Of a stretch of DNA of 64,000 nucleotides, positions 29,017-39,004 are shown in pieces; the stretch's first letter is position 1; each line of letters opens with the position of its first letter. Source of the stretch: Methanobacteriaceae archaeon. GTDB lineage: Archaea; Methanobacteriota; Methanobacteria; Methanobacteriales; Methanobacteriaceae. A model generated the notes under the pieces. That model did not search any database, was not told the origin of the DNA, and saw only the letters and a program-made list of their open reading frames with translations. The DNA lies in contig JAHFBZ010000001.1 of assembly GCA_023249725.1 (NCBI GenBank), positions 1 to 64,000 on the forward strand. The letters are read 5' to 3'. The position numbers and the translations under genes are program-made.

Positions 29017-30723
29017 TTAAATAATCTTTTCTAATTCCTTAAGTTCAACCAAGGTTTCCACAGCTTTAGGTTCTACAGAAATGCCCTGCTCTTTAACCGC
29101 CGCTAAAGGATTTAAACCACCTGGAGCAACTATTCCTACTCTATAACGCTCTACTTTAGCATTATAAATCAATTCACTGGGCTCTCCAATTTTAAGCACG
29201 GATAATCCAGCATCTTGTATATGTGACAATATTTCTAGCGCATGGGGCCGGGCCAAGTAAGGAATTTCTTTTAAACCAGCCAATAATCGACCGTATCCAG
29301 TAAGGGCTTCATTAACAGAGGTCATATCTTTGGAGATATATATCTCGTGGGGATCCAGAGAAGAACCACTATATGCTGTTAGTTCTACAAATCGGGGCCC
29401 TTTTTCCTCCATTTCTAGAATTCCACCGTATTTTGGAGTGGACATTATTCCGTTTTTGATTAAAATCCCGTCCAAGGTCAAGCTGCACACGGTAGCAATC
29501 CCTTTTTTATTTTTATCCTCTGGGTGGTCCGTTATTTTATAAAAAGGGCTGGTACAATACTCAGGATGATCTTTGAAGATTTCGCCCATAATTTCCAGAG
29601 ATTCTTCTAGATGTTCTTTAGGTAAATAGGATATATTGACAATCATATGTCCTTTTTGAGTCTGAGGATCAAAATCAACTTGTTGTATTAAATTCCAGGC
29701 CTTAGAAAGTAAGAATTTAACTTTCTGCCCATTTTCATTATTTGAAGATTTCAAGGCACTCTTAAATGATCCAATTTTATTAAGTTCACTGTAATCCATT
29801 AAATTTTCAGCTAATTTTATATTAACATCAAATCCAGCTTCTTTAGCTGCACATAATGGGGCAATTCCTCCAGTCACGGCAATTCCTACCATATTATCTT
29901 CTACAGGAACTCCTAAAACAGATTCCCCATCTTCTCCTATTTTGAGCATACCTGAAATTCCAATTTTTTCTAATTTCTGGAACATCTGCTCTGCTATTTC
30001 TTTAGAAGAGCGGGGTATAATTCTAAAATTGGCGGGTATCATTCCCTGACCTTCTCTAACCACATTTAAAACAGAAGTCATTTCTTTAGCAGTAAAAGCT
30101 TCTAGGGGGGTCATGGAGGTTTTTTGATAAGCAATTAACTCAGTAAAATGAGTAGGTGTGTAATCTTCCACATTTACAATCCCTCCATACTGAGGAATCA
30201 CTGGTATTCCTTCATTAAGGAGCATACCATCAATAGTGGTTCCACAAACTGTTTTCAGTAGAACCTCTTTTTGGGAACTTTGTTCATAAATCGTTTTATC
30301 GATTTGAACCAGAGGGCTTACACCTATACCTCCTTCGAAAACCTCTTTTATGATATTCAGGGCTTTCTTATCATTAAAACTGGAAGTATTTACCACTACT
30401 TTGCCCTGAGCTTTAACTGCATCAAGGGTAGTCTGATAAATCATACTTTCAAATTTTGAGAAAATAAAATCTACTTGATCGTAAATTAGACCTTTTTTCA
30501 ATTCATTAAGGCCTTTATTGGTTATTTCTCTTCCGGCGTATCCTATACGTTCGGTAAATCCTTTTTCATCCAGGATGCGCATGTGATAGCGTACAGCACG
30601 CTCTCCTAGGTTATAACCTTTTCTTTTTAATTCTTCAGCGATGGTTTTTGCTCCAAGAACCTCCTCGCGGTCAGCGAGAATCCTTAGAATTTCCATCATC
30701 TTTTGATCAGTTTCATTGGGCAT
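29017..30723 (-). CDS. nrpR: Nitrogen repressor NrpR
   Basis: 568 aa: an N-terminal winged helix (about 8-75, KTIAEELKRKGYNLGERAVRYHMRILDEKGF) and two tandem NrpR effector domains (about 85-320 and 335-560), each with motifs such as GMLLNEGIPVIPQYGG / GILIKNGIMSTPKYGG and GLNPLAAVKE / GIAPLCAAKEAG. NrpR represses nif, glnA and other nitrogen genes by binding GGAA-N6-TTCC; 2-oxoglutarate releases it. Matching operators lie at nifH (302-315) and glnA (32212-32225). I see no such site in its own promoter, whose TATA is near 30754-30763. Both domains are on one chain, as in the two-domain type. Confidence 0.95.
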   Translation of the reverse strand: MPNETDQKMMEILRILADREEVLGAKTIAEELKRKGYNLGERAVRYHMRILDEKGFTERIGYAGREITNKGLNELKKGLIYDQVDFIFSKFESMIYQTTLDAVKAQGKVVVNTSSFNDKKALNIIKEVFEGGIGVSPLVQIDKTIYEQSSQKEVLLKTVCGTTIDGMLLNEGIPVIPQYGGIVNVEDYTPTHFTELIAYQKTSMTPLEAFTAKEMTSVLNVVREGQGMIPANFRIIPRSSKEIAEQMFQKLEKIGISGMLKIGEDGESVLGVPVEDNMVGIAVTGGIAPLCAAKEAGFDVNIKLAENLMDYSELNKIGSFKSALKSSNNENGQKVKFLLSKAWNLIQQVDFDPQTQKGHMIVNISYLPKEHLEESLEIMGEIFKDHPEYCTSPFYKITDHPEDKNKKGIATVCSLTLDGILIKNGIMSTPKYGGILEMEEKGPRFVELTAYSGSSLDPHEIYISKDMTSVNEALTGYGRLLAGLKEIPYLARPHALEILSHIQDAGLSVLKIGEPSELIYNAKVERYRVGIVAPGGLNPLAAVKEQGISVEPKAVETLVELKELEKII

Positions 30724-30825
30724 TTGATTACCACCCTAATAATGTTAGAAAGGGTCTTATATAAGTCTTATTTAAAATTAACAGGAAATAAAATAATATT
30801 AAAATAAAAAATTAAATATTAGAGA

Positions 30826-32157
30826 TTATATGGTTAAATATTTCTCTAATTCGTAGGGGAACACTTGTATTCTATAGTCATCCCATTCTTTGCGTTTAAT
30901 GGACATGAACTGTTCGAAAACATGGTCGCCAAGTGAAGATTTAATTACTTCGTCGGCTTCCAGAGCGTGGTAAGCTTCCCATAGGCTGGATGGTAAAACA
31001 TCTATTCCCATATCGGTTAACTCAGCACTTGTTTTTCCAAATACATCCACTTCTGTTGCTTCTCCTGGGTCAATCTTGTTTTTAATACCGTCCATACCTG
31101 CTTCTAAAACAGCTGCAAATGCTAAGTAAGGGTTACAAGATGGATCAGGCATTCTTAACTCGACACGAGTACGTTTCCCACGGGATGCAGGGATTCTGAC
31201 TAGGGTGGATCTGTTTTTGAGACCGTAAGCAATGTATACTGGAGCTTCGTATCCTGGAACTAACCTCTTGTAAGAGTTTATGGTTGGAGCACATATGGCT
31301 GCTAGAGCTTTTGAGTGTTTTAATAGGCCACCAGTGAAGTTTATAGCTTCTTCAGAAAGTTGAGTTTCTGTATCTGGGTCGTAAAATGCGTTTTCACCGT
31401 TTTTGAATAAGGACTGGTTGATGTGCATACCACTTCCATTTTCTCCGAAGAATGGTTTTGGCATGAAGGTCACATAGTGGCCCATATTATCTGCTATAGC
31501 TTTAATGGCCTGTTTAAAGGTGATTACAGCATCAGCAGTTTTTAAAGCTTTGTCAAATTTGAAATCAATTTCGTGTTGACCAGGTGCTACTTCGTGGTGA
31601 GAAACTTCTATATCAAATTCCAATGCTTCCAAATCCATGACTAACTTTCTTCGGATGTCAGTTCCTTTATCAACAGGTTCTACATCGAAATAAGCACCAT
31701 CATCATGAGGAATTATGTTTCCTTCTTCGTCCTGATCCAGGATGAAAAATTCTGGTTCGGGGCCTACATTGTATTCATATCCGGATTTTTCTACTTTTTC
31801 TAGAGCTTTTCTCAATACGTATCGGGGGTCTCCTTCAAAAGGTGTTTTGCCGTCTGGCCAGTATACGTCACAGATAAATCTGCAAACACCCTTCTCTTCT
31901 GGTCTCCATGGGAGAGTGGAGAATGTGTTGGGGTCTGGTTTTAGAATAAGGTCACTTTCATTTATATTTACGAATCCTGAAACGGATGAACCGTCAAACA
32001 GAAGACCGTCATTTATAATATCTTCGATCTGGTCTGGTCTGTTGATGGGAACGGCCATATTTTTAGGAATTCCGTGTATGTCTACAAACTGGAGTCGTAC
32101 GAACTTAACGCCGCATTCGTCCATTTTACTAATTATTTGTCCTACTTTATCTGACAT
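30826..32157 (-). CDS. glnA: Glutamine synthetase type I
   Basis: 443 aa, the dodecameric GSI-alpha type that joins ammonium to glutamate. Signature motifs: [16 protein letters not shown] (metal/glutamate site), [18 protein letters not shown] and [16 protein letters not shown] with [26 protein letters not shown]. It starts at ATG 32157 after GGAGGT. The promoter has an NrpR operator, and nrpR lies just downstream, 102 bases away on the same strand. Confidence 0.97.
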   Translation of the reverse strand: MSDKVGQIISKMDECGVKFVRLQFVDIHGIPKNMAVPINRPDQIEDIINDGLLFDGSSVSGFVNINESDLILKPDPNTFSTLPWRPEEKGVCRFICDVYWPDGKTPFEGDPRYVLRKALEKVEKSGYEYNVGPEPEFFILDQDEEGNIIPHDDGAYFDVEPVDKGTDIRRKLVMDLEALEFDIEVSHHEVAPGQHEIDFKFDKALKTADAVITFKQAIKAIADNMGHYVTFMPKPFFGENGSGMHINQSLFKNGENAFYDPDTETQLSEEAINFTGGLLKHSKALAAICAPTINSYKRLVPGYEAPVYIAYGLKNRSTLVRIPASRGKRTRVELRMPDPSCNPYLAFAAVLEAGMDGIKNKIDPGEATEVDVFGKTSAELTDMGIDVLPSSLWEAYHALEADEVIKSSLGDHVFEQFMSIKRKEWDDYRIQVFPYELEKYLTI

Positions 32158-32211
32158 GGATTAATACCTCCGTGAATTTAAAATAATTATATGATAAGGT
32201 ATATTTACACC

Positions 32212-32242
32212 GGAAAGAGATTTCCTTTTAATTATATATAAA
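32212..32242 (-). promoter_or_regulatory. glnA promoter with NrpR operator
   Basis: On the minus strand the TATA box TTTATATATAAT (32231-32242) is followed by GGAAATCTCTTTCC (32212-32225), a perfect GGAA-N6-TTCC site. The operator falls between TATA and the expected start site, so NrpR binding should block initiation. Confidence 0.85.
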
Positions 32243-32497
32243 TGTTTTGAATATGATTTTTTGACCATTGAATAATAAGATTTATGGACAGCTTATCAGT
32301 ACATTTTATTGAATTAATGCTAATATTAATTGGATTTTTATTGGTTTTAGATAAATTCCTCAGTATTGACATTAATTAAACAATTAATTAGAAAGTAAAT
32401 ATTAATTATTTTTTTCTTTTTTTAAAAATAAAGTTTAGCTAATATTTGTTTTTAATTAATTAGTCTTTAAAAAAAATAACATGTTATTCTAGATTAA
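32243..32497. other. Rest of the glnA upstream gap
   Basis: AT-rich DNA between the glnA promoter and the end of the ThiF-like gene. T runs on the minus strand could end the upstream transcript. No gene is visible. Confidence 0.45.
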
Positions 32498-33250
32498 TTA
32501 TAATTCAATCATCGAAAAGGGTTCTCCACGCATTAAATCAAAATTCAAAACCTTCGGGGCCAAAATAACCTTTCCTTTTCCTGTAATGATTTTAAATGCC
32601 TCAGATGCCTGCAAACATCCTACGATGTTAGGCACGGGCCCTAAAACAGGAGGAGTGTCTTGACTTAATTTAAGGACTTCTGCAATGACTTCTGGAGTCA
32701 ATTCTTTATTTCGTGATGGTAATTTAAATAATTCTTCGTAAGATGGTGTTTCATTATTAAAAACACATAACTGGCCCATAGTGCCGTGAATAGCTCCATG
32801 AATGAATGGAATCTCAAGTTCTCTAGCTTGACGGTTTAGAATAATCCTGGAAACTAGGTTGTCCAGGGCATCAATTACTAAGTCACTATCTGCAATGATT
32901 TCTTCTACATTAGATTCATTTAATTCACCTTCAAAGACTTCAACTTCAATAAATGGATTTATGGACTGAATGGTTTCTTGAGTAACCTGGGTTTTAGATT
33001 TTCCCACGCTGTAAAAGCTGCTCATAAGCTGGCGGTTGATATTAGATACATCAAACGAGTCTTTGTCCACAATTTTTATATGGCCTACACCCATACGGGC
33101 CAGCATTTCAATGGCAGCTCCCCCAATTCCTCCACAACCGATTACAGTTATTTTAGAATCTTTAAGCCTATCTTGCTGATTTTTACTCACAATACTCATT
33201 TGCCTACTTACTATTTCCCAGTAGGTCATTCCTTCGTATCTTTTTGGCAT
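32498..33250 (-). CDS. ThiF/MoeB/HesA-family E1-like adenylyltransferase
   Basis: 250 aa. ITVIGCGGIGGAAIEMLARMG is the ATP-binding Rossmann motif and DVSNINRQ the Arg-finger segment of E1-like enzymes, which adenylate the C-terminal Gly of ubiquitin-like sulfur carriers (ThiS, MoaD, SAMPs). The two CxxC zinc pairs of MoeB and ThiF are absent and no obvious catalytic cysteine loop is seen. It may act like TcdA or another divergent member. It stands alone, so a pathway cannot be assigned. Confidence 0.82.
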   Translation of the reverse strand: MPKRYEGMTYWEIVSRQMSIVSKNQQDRLKDSKITVIGCGGIGGAAIEMLARMGVGHIKIVDKDSFDVSNINRQLMSSFYSVGKSKTQVTQETIQSINPFIEVEVFEGELNESNVEEIIADSDLVIDALDNLVSRIILNRQARELEIPFIHGAIHGTMGQLCVFNNETPSYEELFKLPSRNKELTPEVIAEVLKLSQDTPPVLGPVPNIVGCLQASEAFKIITGKGKVILAPKVLNFDLMRGEPFSMIEL

Positions 33251-33467
33251 AGAAACACTCTTTGAGATTATAAATTCTATTTATTTATTTTACTTAAAAT
33301 TAATTTAATAATTTTTATTTATTGATATAGTATTAATTAAATTATGGAATAAATAAAACTTTTAACTTTTTATTTAAATTTAAAATTCGTTAGAGGATTA
33401 AATAAAAAAAGATTAAAACCAGTTAAAAATCAAATAAACTGATTTTAAGGACTATTTTAAGGTTTAT

Positions 33468-34157
33468 TTATTGTATAGGAGTAATTTCTTCAAAAGGCTG
33501 AACAACAACAAAACCTTCGCCTTCGAATTTCATCTGGAATTCTTCTCCACTTCCACGGCCAGTTAAGGATTTGAAACTTATATCTGTTTTTATTTCTGGT
33601 CTTAATGTTCCGGACCAGGCCACGGTGGCATTAGGGTCGGTGTAAACTGGTCGGTCTGGAGTCACAATTAAGGTTAATGGGGTGTAATGGGTGGTAATGG
33701 CTACCATTCCAGTACCTTGCAGCTTCATATTAAATAAATTACCAGCTAAAGAACTACCAGAGCCTTTCATCATGCTGATGTCCCAGTCAATGGTTTCTTC
33801 AAAGGCCATAATGTCGTTTCCATTGACGTATATTTTTTCGTTATTTAATTTTAAAATGGCTATTCTTTTACCATCATCAGCTAGATAGAGGTTACCATAT
33901 CCATGGGCTTCCATCATATGAGCTCCTTCTCCGGTGACTGCCTTTTTAAGGAATTTACTAACGCCTCCTTCTAAGCTACTTTCCTTTTTGAACCTTATAT
34001 CTCCAGCATAGGCAATCATGGATCCTAATTTGACCCATACTTTACCATTTAAATTTACATAGAGTGTATAATCGTTTTCAAGTTCAAACAATTCATTTCC
34101 AGCATCTTCTTTTTCCGCGGTATTATAGACAAATTCATTTATGGAGTACTTAGTCAT
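33468..34157 (-). CDS. AIM24 family protein
   Basis: 229 aa, beta-rich, of the AIM24 (DUF124-like) family: [58 protein letters not shown] and [22 protein letters not shown] match it. The molecular function of the family in prokaryotes is unknown; the yeast namesake is mitochondrial. GGAGAG precedes the ATG. It forms its own transcription unit. Confidence 0.85.
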   Translation of the reverse strand: MTKYSINEFVYNTAEKEDAGNELFELENDYTLYVNLNGKVWVKLGSMIAYAGDIRFKKESSLEGGVSKFLKKAVTGEGAHMMEAHGYGNLYLADDGKRIAILKLNNEKIYVNGNDIMAFEETIDWDISMMKGSGSSLAGNLFNMKLQGTGMVAITTHYTPLTLIVTPDRPVYTDPNATVAWSGTLRPEIKTDISFKSLTGRGSGEEFQMKFEGEGFVVVQPFEEITPIQ

Positions 34158-34443
34158 GGTTCTCTCTCCGGTATTTAATTTATTTAATCTTAAATAATGA
34201 TTTAATACATTAAGTATATTCCTAATTTTTAGAAATAACTCCGTACCAATTACTTGAAAATATACTTGGACTAATAAATGAATTAATTATAAAAAATATT
34301 CAATTAAAAATTCTAAATAAATTAATTTAGGATATATCTTGAAAATTAATATATGATAATTAAATAGAAGATAATTAGCTTTTAAAATAATAAAAACGAA
34401 TGAAAACAAAAATTAAGAATAATAAAAATTTTAGCTGGGTTTT
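34158..34443. other. AIM24 upstream gap
   Basis: AT-rich promoter region of the AIM24 gene. Apart from the hairpin that follows at 34444, I see nothing in it. Confidence 0.4.
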
Positions 34444-34480
34444 AAAGGTTCTTTAGAATCAATTTGATCCTAGAACCTTT
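34444..34480 (-). terminator. Long hairpin downstream of tRNA-Met
   Basis: AAAGGTTCT (34444-34452) pairs with AGAACCTTT (34472-34480) and the inner ATCAA/TTGAT also pairs, giving about 16 pairs with a two-base bulge and a very small loop. It lies 29 bases past the tRNA 3' end in the direction of tRNA transcription, so termination or processing of that transcript is likely. Confidence 0.5.
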
Positions 34481-34508
34481 CTTTCTCGTTGGGATAAATA
34501 AATGAGAG

Positions 34509-34617
34509 TGCCGGGAGCGGGATTCGAACCCGCGGCCTCACGGTATCCCAGGAAAAAGTCAGAGCACTGCTTAATACCCTATGAGCCGTGCGCTCTAACC
34601 AGCTGAGCCACCCCGGC
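34509..34617 (-). tRNA. tRNA-Met (CAT), elongator type, with intron
   Basis: Reading the minus strand, GCCGGGG pairs with TCCCGGC in the acceptor stem, the D-stem is GCTC/GAGC, the anticodon stem CACGG/CCGTG and the T-stem GCGGG/CCCGC with TTCGAAT loop. The anticodon CAT is at 34581-34583. A 35-base intron (34545-34579) interrupts the loop after the base following the anticodon, the canonical archaeal site. Mature length is 74 before CCA, which is not encoded. The stem differs from an initiator and from tRNA-Ile2. Confidence 0.93.
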
Positions 34618-34791
34618 GTGTGACTATAAAACATCAGTTTTTCTATAATTTAAAGTTTTCTATTATAACAGTTTATCCTACAATTTTATGAATTATTCGA
34701 GTTTATGACTAATTTTATTTGATACACTTTTGAATATAATAGTGAATGGGATTATAATTAAAATAACAAAGTTATGAACTGAGATGTAAAA

Positions 34792-35622
34792 ATGGACGAA
34801 CACGTTATTGAAGCTATGGGAAAGGCCAAAATCATTGTTAAAGATGGAAAAGTTGTGGATGTGGGAGACCCTCAAATTGATTACTGCCCTTTATTTCACA
34901 AGTATAGGGGAATAGAGAAACTTGACTCAGAATCCATAAAAGAGAATATTGAGTTTAGAATCAATGACTTTGGAATGTGCAGTCCTGAGCGAAACCTTAA
35001 AATGAAAGATTTTTTATCTTTTGGTATTTCAGAGACCATATCTACTCTTTTGGAAGAGAAAATAGTTGACTGTGCGGTAATAGTATGTGATGGTGCAGGA
35101 ACGGTATTGATAACTGACCCTGAAGAAGTTCAGGGGATAGGGGGCCGTATATCTGGGTTTATGAATACCAGCCCTATTCCTAAGGTTATAGAAACTCTGG
35201 GTGAAATTAAGGTGTTGGATCCCGTAAAAGCATCTATTAATCAAATCGAAGGCACAAAAAAAGCAATTGATAAAGGATTTAAAAACATTGCAGTTACTAT
35301 TGCTTCTTCTGAGGATGCTGAAAAGCTTAGAGAATTGGAAAAATCTGTAAATGGGGTAAATATTTACATCTTTGCGGTCCATGTGACGGGAATATCTGAA
35401 AAAGAGGCCCAGAAACTTTTTGATTACTCAGATGTAATTACTGCATGTGCTTCTAAACATATTAGAGAAATTGGGGGAAAAAAGTCACTCTTAAAGGTGG
35501 GTGAATCTATTCCTATTTTTGCTGTCACTGAAAATGGAAAAGAATTCATTTTAAGAAGAGTAGAAAAAATTGGTGGCTTGAAGGCCAAAAAGAATGCCCG
35601 AAGCCCGGAACCATTGATATAA
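34792..35622 (+). CDS. Methanogenesis marker protein 8 (DUF2099)
   Basis: 276 aa. EAMGKAKIIVKDGKVVDVGDPQIDYCPLF, FGMCSPER, CDGAGTVLITDPEEVQGIGGRISG and ITACASKHIREIGGK match the family found in essentially all methanogens. Its role is not firmly known. Several conserved cysteines suggest metal or Fe-S binding. It is transcribed away from the tRNA. A GAGATG site lies before the ATG. Confidence 0.9.
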   Translation: MDEHVIEAMGKAKIIVKDGKVVDVGDPQIDYCPLFHKYRGIEKLDSESIKENIEFRINDFGMCSPERNLKMKDFLSFGISETISTLLEEKIVDCAVIVCDGAGTVLITDPEEVQGIGGRISGFMNTSPIPKVIETLGEIKVLDPVKASINQIEGTKKAIDKGFKNIAVTIASSEDAEKLRELEKSVNGVNIYIFAVHVTGISEKEAQKLFDYSDVITACASKHIREIGGKKSLLKVGESIPIFAVTENGKEFILRRVEKIGGLKAKKNARSPEPLI

Positions 35623-35748
35623 ATTTAATTTACCATTAATTAGTGATAATTATTAAAATTAATATAAAAATTTATAATTAAATATTAAATTATCTTTTAA
35701 ATAAACTCTGATTAAATCATAGGTTTCAAATCACAGCTTGACCGGAAA

Positions 35749-36129
35749 TCAATCAAGATAATCTGCTACAGCTCTTATAATGCAGCTTTGGGTTATCAAA
35801 CCAATTAACTTATCGCCTTTAACTACTGGAATGCGTTGATACCCTGTATCGGCCATAATTTTGCTGATGTCTTTAAGGTGAGTGTCTTTATTAACCACTA
35901 CCAAATCCTTACTCATTAAATCTTCTACTTTAAGTTTTAATGCTTCTCCTCCGGCTAAAAGGATATCTCTATGGGTTATGAGACCAATTAACTTTTTTTC
36001 CTTAACTATTGGGACGCCACCTATGTTGGCACGCACCATTTTAAGATTAGCAGCAGCAACCAGGTCTTCTGGGGCTGAAACCACAACTTCAGTTATCATG
36101 ACGTCATGGGCATGCAAATTTCTTATCAT
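35749..36129 (-). CDS. Two-CBS-domain protein
   Basis: 126 aa made of two CBS motifs (about 8-62 and 68-124): GGVPIVKEKKLIGLITHRDIL and QRIPVVKGDKLIGLITQSCII. Paired CBS domains bind adenosine nucleotides and usually sense energy state or regulate a partner. No partner domain is fused and neighbours give no hint of the target. Confidence 0.9.
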   Translation of the reverse strand: MIRNLHAHDVMITEVVVSAPEDLVAAANLKMVRANIGGVPIVKEKKLIGLITHRDILLAGGEALKLKVEDLMSKDLVVVNKDTHLKDISKIMADTGYQRIPVVKGDKLIGLITQSCIIRAVADYLD

Positions 36130-36436
36130 AGATTTATTTGTGTTTATGATGATATATTAAAATTGAGGTGTAAATTTTCTTATTTAGGCATTGGTTATAA
36201 GAATATAAAAATCAAGTTAAATTTTCTTGCTGTGGGATTTGTATTGTACTTGATTTTTTAATAATTGGGGATTAAATTTAAGAATTTATATTTACAACTA
36301 TAACTTAAGATAATTAATAGATACATAAATATTTTGATTTTTGCTATCAATAGGCAAATTGAATTTTAAATTAAATTTTAAGACAAATTTCCTATTTAAA
36401 AATTAATGATTCATACTTAAAATTGAGGGATAAAAA
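36130..36436. other. Divergent gap between CBS gene and thiC
   Basis: 307 AT-rich bases hold the two promoters. I looked for a TPP riboswitch before thiC and did not find its conserved elements. Confidence 0.45.
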
Positions 36437-37711
36437 TTGACACAGATGGAACAAGCAAAAAAAGGCCATATAACTCCAGAAATGCAAGAAGTGGCTAGAA
36501 TCGAAGATATAGATATTCAAAAGCTTATCAGAGGTTTATCAGATGGCCGTATCGTAATACCTCGTAATTTAAACCGTGAATCGACTTCATGTGCGGTGGG
36601 TGAAGGTTTAAGCACTAAAATTAATGCTAATGTAGGTTCTTCTTCAGAAATGGAAGATATTGATCTGGAAGTGGAAAAAGCACTGGTGGCCGTAAAGTAC
36701 GGGGCTCACGCGGTAATGGATTTAAGTACTGGCCCAGGAATTAAAGAGATTAGAAAGGCCATATTAAAATCTATTGATGTTCCTATTGGAACGGTGCCTA
36801 TTTATGAGGCAGGTGTAGCAGCACGATCTCGCGGTGAAACCATAATTGACATGACGGAAGAGGATATGTTCCGTGCGGTGGAAAATCAGGCCAAAGATGG
36901 TGTGGATTTCATGACCTTACACTGTGGAATTACTAAAGACACGGTTGATAAATTGATCCGTGCTGAGAGGGTAATGGGTGTAGTTAGTAGGGGTGGGGCC
37001 TTTTTAGCTTCCTGGATTAAACATAATGGGCAGGAAAATCCTTTATATGAAAATTATGAATATTTATTGGAAATCGCATATGAGTACGATGTTACTTTGA
37101 GTTTGGGCGATGGATTACGTCCGGGATGCCTTTCTGATGCTACCGATATTCCTCAAATACAGGAACTAATTACTCTGGGAGATTTAGTTCAAAAAGCAAG
37201 AGATGCTGATGTACAGTGTATGGTGGAAGGCCCAGGACATGTTCCATTGGATCAAATCGCGGCCAATATGAAAATTCAAAAAACAATCTGTAAAGGAGCT
37301 CCTTTCTATGTTTTAGGCCCTATTGTCACGGATATGGCCCCAGGATATGACCACATAACTTCTGCTATTGGTGGGGCCATTGCTGCTTCATCAGGGGCTG
37401 ACTTTTTATGTTATGTGACTCCAGCCGAGCATCTGACCATTCCGGGGATTGAAGATGTTAAAGAAGGAGTAATTGCTTCTAGAATTGCAGCACAAGCTGC
37501 GGATGTTTCTTTAGGCCTTAAATCTGCCTGGGAAAATGAGAAAAAAATGTCTCATGCCCGGCGAAACTTTGACTGGGAAAAACAGTTTGAGCTGGCATTT
37601 GACTCTGAGAAACCTAAAAAGTTTAGAAAAGAATGTCCAGTTGAAGAAGATGATATGTGTGCCATGTGTGGGGAATATTGTGCTCTTAGATTGGCTAAAG
37701 ATGATTTTTAG
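36437..37711 (+). CDS. thiC: Phosphomethylpyrimidine synthase ThiC
   Basis: 424 aa. This radical-SAM enzyme turns aminoimidazole ribotide into HMP-phosphate for thiamine. NLNRESTSCAVGEGLSTKINANVG, MDLSTGPGIKEIR, VQCMVEGPGHVPLDQ and YVLGPIVTDMAPGYDHITSAIGGA are signature stretches. The C-terminal cluster motif is CAMCGEYC, one residue shorter between the last two cysteines than the bacterial CX2CX4C form. It lacks the long N-terminal domain of bacterial ThiC, as usual in archaea. The start is TTG 36437 after GAGGGAT; the ATG at 36446 is too far from that site. Confidence 0.95.
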   Translation: MTQMEQAKKGHITPEMQEVARIEDIDIQKLIRGLSDGRIVIPRNLNRESTSCAVGEGLSTKINANVGSSSEMEDIDLEVEKALVAVKYGAHAVMDLSTGPGIKEIRKAILKSIDVPIGTVPIYEAGVAARSRGETIIDMTEEDMFRAVENQAKDGVDFMTLHCGITKDTVDKLIRAERVMGVVSRGGAFLASWIKHNGQENPLYENYEYLLEIAYEYDVTLSLGDGLRPGCLSDATDIPQIQELITLGDLVQKARDADVQCMVEGPGHVPLDQIAANMKIQKTICKGAPFYVLGPIVTDMAPGYDHITSAIGGAIAASSGADFLCYVTPAEHLTIPGIEDVKEGVIASRIAAQAADVSLGLKSAWENEKKMSHARRNFDWEKQFELAFDSEKPKKFRKECPVEEDDMCAMCGEYCALRLAKDDF

Positions 37712-37935
37712 ATTTTAAATTATCTTTTTACTTCTTTTTTTATTATATTGCTGCTTTTTATTTTTTTATTATTTTTATTCTATTTTCTTAGATATTCTGA
37801 TTTTTCATAATTCTTTTTCAGTAATTACAATAATTATTAAAATTTTTTTATAAATCAATAAAATAATATAAAAAGATGAGCATAATTATTAAATGAATTA
37901 TATTTAGAATTATTTATTTACTCCGGAGGTATTTA

Positions 37936-38214
37936 ATGAAGTTAGAACATGTTAATGGTGAGAAAAAAGGAGAAATCCTCCTATTTGCCTTAAGCACCTG
38001 TGGATGGTGCAAAAAAACAAGACTTCTATTAGAAGAGCTAGGAGTAGATTATGATTATGTTTACGTGGACTTAACTGAGGGTGATGAGAGAAATGAAGTC
38101 ATAGAAAACCTTAAAAAATGGAATACTTCTTTATCTTTCCCAACCCTGGTTTTAAATAATGACAAATCAATTGTAGGTTTTGATAAGGCGTCTATTGAGG
38201 AGGAACTGGGATGA
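37936..38214 (+). CDS. Glutaredoxin-like protein
   Basis: 92 aa thioredoxin-fold protein with active site CGWC ([17 protein letters not shown]) and the cis-Pro segment [24 protein letters not shown] precedes the ATG. It overlaps the next gene as ATGA, so it is very probably the disulfide partner of the following ferredoxin:disulfide reductase. Confidence 0.9.
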   Translation: MKLEHVNGEKKGEILLFALSTCGWCKKTRLLLEELGVDYDYVYVDLTEGDERNEVIENLKKWNTSLSFPTLVLNNDKSIVGFDKASIEEELG

Positions 38215-38723
38215 GTTCCAGTGAAGACGATTCTCTGGTGGAAGATTATTATAAAAAACTTAAACAAGAGGCCGAAATATCAGGTTATCATCTCAATTCC
38301 GATGAAGAATTCACAAAGGAGCTTTTATCCAGTATATTGGTAAACCAACAGCGTTATGGATATGGGGCTTGCCCATGTCGTCTGGCTTCAGGTAAGAATG
38401 AAGAAGATCTGGATTTAATTTGCCCATGCGATTATCGTGATCCGGACTTGGATGAATACGGGGCGTGTTATTGTGGTCTATATGTTTCTGGCGAAATTTT
38501 AAGGGGTGAAAAGAAATTAAGATCTATTCCTGAGAGAAGACCTACTTTGGAAGAGCGTAAAGAAAACGCAGGCCAGTTCTCAGACATTGGAATTTCTGCA
38601 TCTGCTTTACCATTCCCTGTCTGGAGATGTAGGGTGTGTGGGTATTTATGTGCACGTGATGAACCTCCAGAAGTTTGTCCCATTTGTAAAGTGGGTAAAG
38701 AACGTTTTGAAAGGTTTTTGTAA
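38211..38723 (+). CDS. Ferredoxin:disulfide reductase (FTR catalytic chain fused to rubredoxin)
   Basis: 170 aa. Residues about 20-105 match the catalytic chain of ferredoxin-thioredoxin reductase: [23 protein letters not shown] and [10 protein letters not shown] supply the [4Fe-4S] ligands and redox disulfide. Residues about 135-170 form a rubredoxin-like iron site, [26 protein letters not shown] similar FTR-rubredoxin enzyme is known from Methanosarcina. With the overlapping glutaredoxin it should pass ferredoxin electrons to protein disulfides in the cytoplasm. Confidence 0.9.
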   Translation: MSSSEDDSLVEDYYKKLKQEAEISGYHLNSDEEFTKELLSSILVNQQRYGYGACPCRLASGKNEEDLDLICPCDYRDPDLDEYGACYCGLYVSGEILRGEKKLRSIPERRPTLEERKENAGQFSDIGISASALPFPVWRCRVCGYLCARDEPPEVCPICKVGKERFERFL

Positions 38724-39004
38724 TTAAATTCAACTATAATTTTTTATTTTCTATTTAATCTTTTTATTTTTTAAGTATAACTGCGTATTATATGGGTGTT
38801 TTAAGTTTTTTAGGCCTTTTTTTAAGATTATTATTGAAATAATTTCCCATTAAATCACACCTAAAAGTATTATTTAATTCATATTTTATAATAAAATATT
38901 TTAAATAGTTCTTAAATCAAATTATACGATTATAGGGGTGCCTGTTTTATAACAGCATTAAAAATAGGCTTTTATTATTTGAAATCTTATTTGGGGGTGA
39001 TTTG

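Noticed and set aside
31742-32164. Plus-strand frame of 140 codons opposite glnA
   Set aside because: It is the complement of conserved glutamine synthetase sequence and has no gene-like features.
36130-36436. TPP riboswitch before thiC
   Set aside because: None of the conserved elements of the TPP aptamer could be found.
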